Positions 5,777 through 8,545 of a DNA stretch of 8,545 bases are shown here, piece after piece. Positions within the stretch are counted from its first letter, which is position 1. Each line of letters opens with the position of its first letter. Position numbers and translations under genes: made by a program. Below the pieces are notes generated by a model. The model searched no databases. It was not told where the DNA came from and saw only the letters and a program-made list of their open reading frames with translations. Origin of the DNA: Bryobacterales bacterium (GTDB lineage: Bacteria; Acidobacteriota; Terriglobia; Bryobacterales; Bryobacteraceae); NCBI GenBank assembly GCA_003164075.1, contig PLRZ01000393.1, forward strand, positions 2,407-10,951. Reading direction: 5' to 3'.

Positions 5777-8368
5777 TCACTCCGCTCGCAGTGTCCGTGC
5801 CGGATCTTGTCGGGAAGCGCGCCGGGCCGGTAGGACGCTGGCGCAGATTGCCAGAATCACGAGGAGTGCGGCGGTTGCCGCCAGCGTCACGGGGTCCCGT
5901 GGACTCACCCGATACAGCAGGCTCGCCATAACGCGCGAACCCACCAGCGCGCCTGCAAGCCCGATCGCGACCCCTCCCAGGGCCAGGATCAGCGCCTCGC
6001 GCACCACCAGCATTTGTACGTCTGCCGGCCGGGCGCCCAGCGCGATTCGAATGCCGATCTCCTGGCGGCGGAGGACCACAACATGCGAGAGCACTCCGTA
6101 TATGCCGGTGCCAGCCATGATCAGCGCAAGTGCGGCAAAGCCGCTGAAGACGATCGCCTGAAAACGTGGCCCGGCTTGCAGATCTTGCCATTGCTCGTCC
6201 ATCATGCGCACTCGCGCCAGCAAGGCACGGTCCATAGCCCGCAGATTCTCGCGTAACAACGCCGTGGCCGCCGGTTCGCCCGCTGTACGGATAACGACAT
6301 TGAGGCCGTTATCGTCCGTGATTCCCCCACCGGCCGCCTTGTCTGCGGTCAACGGCAAATAGATTTCAGGACGCGTCGGGTTTCGCAGCCCGTCGTTTCG
6401 TGTGTCCGCGGCAACCCCCACAACAGTCTTCCACGGGATTCCGGCGCCGTCCACCTGTTTGCCTATAGGCGCCTCACCCCCAAAATACCGGTCTGCCAAC
6501 GTTCGATTCACAACGGCAACCAGGCCGGTGCCGGCCTCTTCCCCTTCGCTGAACACGCGCCCTTGGAGCAGCGGGATTCCCATCGCCTCAAAAAATCTCG
6601 CGTCCACGCGCCGCACAATCACGTTTTCGCCGCGCTGGAACGGCTCCGGAAGAGGGCGATCGGCCCGGCTGAAGGCGGTAATGCGAGACGCTCCGGTTGG
6701 TGGCAATGCGTCGGCAAACGCCACGGAAATGAGTCCGGGGGTGCGCTGCAGCCCCTCGCGAAGTTCCCGCCGCAGTTCAACGGGAGTCTCGGCAAACCGC
6801 GTGCCCTTCACTGTTATCGACGCCGTGACCAGTTGCTCCGTGTGGAAACCGGGTGCCACCGAGTGGAGCTTGGCGAGATTCTCCAGCAGCAAGCTTGCCG
6901 CTACAGCGAGCATCAGCGATAACGCCAACTCCCCCACCACAAGAGCACGCCGCAGCCGTAGTCGCGGCAGCCGCAGCACGGGTGCAAAACTAAACGCCAG
7001 CGAGCAGAGTATCCCTACCCCGAACGCCACCGCCAGAACTTCGCTGTTGATATTCACGCCTTCGACTCGGGCCAACATCGCGGGACGCAGCCGTGCTACC
7101 ACCGCCACAAGCCCGCGCGCGACAGCGAGGCCGCTGGCCACGCCGATCGAGCCCAAAGCCAGTCCCTCCACCAGCAGATGCCTGGCGATTTGTAATGCAC
7201 TGGCGCCCAAGGCCACTCGCACGGCCATCTCTCGCCCCCGTCCACTGGCGCGGGCTACCAGCAGACTGGCAACATTGGCGCTCGCAATAAGCAGGATGCT
7301 CGCCACCGCCCCGAGGAGCACCATGGCAACCGTCCGCACATCGCGAACCGCATATTCCTGAAGGGGCAGCACGCGGAGCGACACGTCCTCGCGATAAACC
7401 TGCGGGTCCTCCGCGCGACTGTTGGATAGCCGCGTCGAAAGTTCGGCGCGCGCTTTGGCCAGCGTGATTCCGGGTTGTAGGCGCGCAATCCCGTACAAGA
7501 TTTTCATCGCGCCACTTCCATGCCGCAGCCAGCCTTCTCCCAGAGCCAGGGGCGTGAGCAGGTCGACGCGCCGCTCGTCAGGCATGCGGAACCCGCGCGG
7601 CAACACGCCGATGATCGTGTATGCTTCACCATCGATCCGCGTGGACCGGCCAATCGCGTTCGGATCGGCACCGAACTGTTCCCGCCAGAGTCCTTCGGAT
7701 AACATGGCGACTCGGGGCGACTCGGGGCCGTCGTCCGCGGGCTGGATACCGCGCCCAACGGCAGCGTGAATGCGCAACACCTCGAGCAGGTTACCGCTGA
7801 CGTTGGCACGCCCCGCCTCCACTGTCTCGCCTGGACCGATCATCGCGGCATTACTCACGTTGTAAGCCGCCAGGGCTCCCAGCGAGCGCGTTCCCTGCCA
7901 CGTTCCGAAATCGGGACTGGCCAACGCGTCGAGTTTGTACCCCGCAAAGTAAGTTGTCACGGAAACTAACCGGTCGGCATCCGGGTACGGCAGTGGCCGC
8001 AACCACATCGCGTACACAATGGCATAGAGGGCAGTTGCGGTGCCGAGACCCAAGGCTAGAACCAGAACGGCAGGCACGGAAACGGAGGGAGTTCGATACA
8101 ACATCCGAAAAGCAAAACGGATGTCTTGCCGGAGATTACGAATCAAGGGAAAGCCTCGCTGATCCCGGTAGAACTCCTTTGTCGATTCCACGCCTCCGAA
8201 CTTCAACACCGCCGCGCGGCGCGCTTCTTGCGGAGACATGCCGGCCCTCAGATTGTCTTCAGTCATCATCTGAAGATGCGTTTCGATCTCATCGGCCAGA
8301 TCGGGCTCGTGACGGGAGCCCGCGATCGTGCCAATCAGTCGTTTCCAACCGCGACGCAGCGCTTTCAT
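5777..8368 (-). CDS. ADOP-type orphan ABC permease (MacB/FtsX-like)
   Basis: This 863-residue inner-membrane protein has the layout of the acidobacterial duplicated orphan permease family. Residues 1-90 are the cytoplasmic prefix domain (DLADEIETHLQ, MSPQEARRAAVLKFGG, QDIRFAFRML). A first MacB-like unit follows: helix at about 96-118, periplasmic core at about 122-340, and an FtsX domain at about 345-465 (ANVASLLVARASGRGREMAV, ALGAS). A second unit starts with a helix at about 476-496, then a periplasmic core, then an FtsX domain over the last 125 residues (GIYGVLSHVVVLRRQEIGIR, VLPARRASRQDPARTLRAE). Length is normal for the family and all parts are intact. As is typical, no ATPase gene is next to it here. 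Such families are large and paralogous in Acidobacteriota; transport substrate and partner ATPase are unknown. The ATG at 8368 has GGAGG ten bases upstream (8379-8383), slightly far. Confidence 0.95.
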   Translation of the reverse strand: MKALRRGWKRLIGTIAGSRHEPDLADEIETHLQMMTEDNLRAGMSPQEARRAAVLKFGGVESTKEFYRDQRGFPLIRNLRQDIRFAFRMLYRTPSVSVPAVLVLALGLGTATALYAIVYAMWLRPLPYPDADRLVSVTTYFAGYKLDALASPDFGTWQGTRSLGALAAYNVSNAAMIGPGETVEAGRANVSGNLLEVLRIHAAVGRGIQPADDGPESPRVAMLSEGLWREQFGADPNAIGRSTRIDGEAYTIIGVLPRGFRMPDERRVDLLTPLALGEGWLRHGSGAMKILYGIARLQPGITLAKARAELSTRLSNSRAEDPQVYREDVSLRVLPLQEYAVRDVRTVAMVLLGAVASILLIASANVASLLVARASGRGREMAVRVALGASALQIARHLLVEGLALGSIGVASGLAVARGLVAVVARLRPAMLARVEGVNINSEVLAVAFGVGILCSLAFSFAPVLRLPRLRLRRALVVGELALSLMLAVAASLLLENLAKLHSVAPGFHTEQLVTASITVKGTRFAETPVELRRELREGLQRTPGLISVAFADALPPTGASRITAFSRADRPLPEPFQRGENVIVRRVDARFFEAMGIPLLQGRVFSEGEEAGTGLVAVVNRTLADRYFGGEAPIGKQVDGAGIPWKTVVGVAADTRNDGLRNPTRPEIYLPLTADKAAGGGITDDNGLNVVIRTAGEPAATALLRENLRAMDRALLARVRMMDEQWQDLQAGPRFQAIVFSGFAALALIMAGTGIYGVLSHVVVLRRQEIGIRIALGARPADVQMLVVREALILALGGVAIGLAGALVGSRVMASLLYRVSPRDPVTLAATAALLVILAICASVLPARRASRQDPARTLRAE

Positions 8369-8416
8369 TGCCGCCTGCCCTCCGCTCTAGTACGGCTCCT
8401 CTTGGATTCCCACATT

Positions 8417-8445
8417 AGTATCGCGCTACACCTATGGGAAAGCAA
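8417..8445 (-). promoter_or_regulatory. Candidate promoter for the ADOP permease
   Basis: The minus strand reads TTGCTT at 8445-8440, a 17-base spacer, then GATACT at 8422-8417 (four of six matches to TATAAT). The predicted start is near 8410, about 40 bases before the ATG. A 5-base inverted repeat, CCTAT/ATAGG (8431-8435 and 8445-8449), spans the spacer and touches the -35 box, where a repressor could act. ADOP genes often have PadR-type regulators nearby, but none is visible in this window. Confidence 0.4.
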
Positions 8446-8458
8446 TAGGAATTTAAAT

Positions 8459-8490
8459 CCATGTCGCGAAACTCACTTGAAGTGGCATGG
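8459..8490. repeat. Small inverted repeats upstream of the ADOP promoter
   Basis: CCATG (8459-8463) and CATGG (8486-8490) form an inverted pair enclosing the near-perfect palindrome CACTT-G-AAGTG (8474-8484). The two repeats do not share a centre. Next to them, 8451-8458 is the AT-rich palindrome ATTTAAAT. They could be operator half-sites, but arms of five bases also occur by chance. Confidence 0.25.
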
Positions 8491-8545
8491 ACCGCTTGCT
8501 AACGCGCGCGGCTCGGAAAACACTGCGATGATTCCACGGGACTTG

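Noticed and set aside
6402..7361. Open plus-strand frame of 319 codons
   Set aside because: It runs antisense to the well-supported ADOP gene, is dominated by Ser, Thr, Arg, Ala and Pro, and shows no domain; it is a shadow of GC-rich coding DNA.
8387..8420. Two TAGTA direct repeats upstream of the ADOP gene as PadR half-sites
   Set aside because: Five-base direct repeats are too short, and one coincides with the predicted -10 box, so no operator can be claimed.
1..8545. CRISPR arrays, tRNA, rRNA, insertion-sequence ends
   Set aside because: No regularly spaced repeats, cloverleaf-like segments, rRNA-like stretches, or transposase or integrase motifs were seen on either strand.

Overview
The window looks like the chromosome of an Acidobacteriota member, probably of the Solibacter/Bryobacter type. 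The main reason is the large orphan permease at 5777-8368, which has the full architecture of the acidobacterial duplicated orphan permease (ADOP) family. A Tat-type Gfo/Idh/MocA oxidoreductase and a PA14-containing family 3 glycoside hydrolase fit the carbohydrate-scavenging, GC-rich genomes of that group. No rRNA, tRNA, CRISPR array, transposase or integrase was found.

Layout. (i) 1-1289, plus strand: the C-terminal part of a GH3 glycosidase whose N-terminus lies before the window. (ii) 1290-1961: a gap with no intact gene between two convergent genes. It holds a hairpin and what looks like a decayed minus-strand gene. (iii) 1962-3440, minus strand: a GH39-like glycoside hydrolase with both catalytic glutamates. 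(iv) 3545-4225, minus strand: an unrecognised protein with two membrane helices and a C-terminal soluble domain. (v) 4174-5634, minus strand: a Tat-exported Gfo/Idh/MocA oxidoreductase that appears to lack its normal C-terminus. (vi) 5777-8368, minus strand: the ADOP permease. (vii) 8369-8545: its promoter region, with small inverted repeats.

The four minus-strand genes are co-directional, but a promoter-like site precedes three of them, so they need not be one operon. Base composition changes within the window. Lines sampled by eye in the ADOP and GH3 genes are clearly GC-rich (one ADOP line counted at 70%), while lines sampled in the GH39 and membrane-protein genes are about 42-58%. The change near 4270-4330 falls where the oxidoreductase loses resemblance to its family and where a perfect TATAAT box begins the leader of the membrane-protein gene. 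The simplest reading is that a lower-GC segment of roughly 1.3-4.3 kb joined this locus and removed the 3' end of the oxidoreductase gene.

Functionally, the GH3, GH39 and Gfo/Idh genes together suggest breakdown or oxidation of plant-type glycosides such as xylosides or glucosides. The permease and the membrane protein have no clear link to that role. I see no defence or signalling system that can be firmly claimed. The least explained items are the membrane protein at 3545-4225, the junction at about 4270-4330, and the GH3 site that lacks the expected acid/base glutamate.
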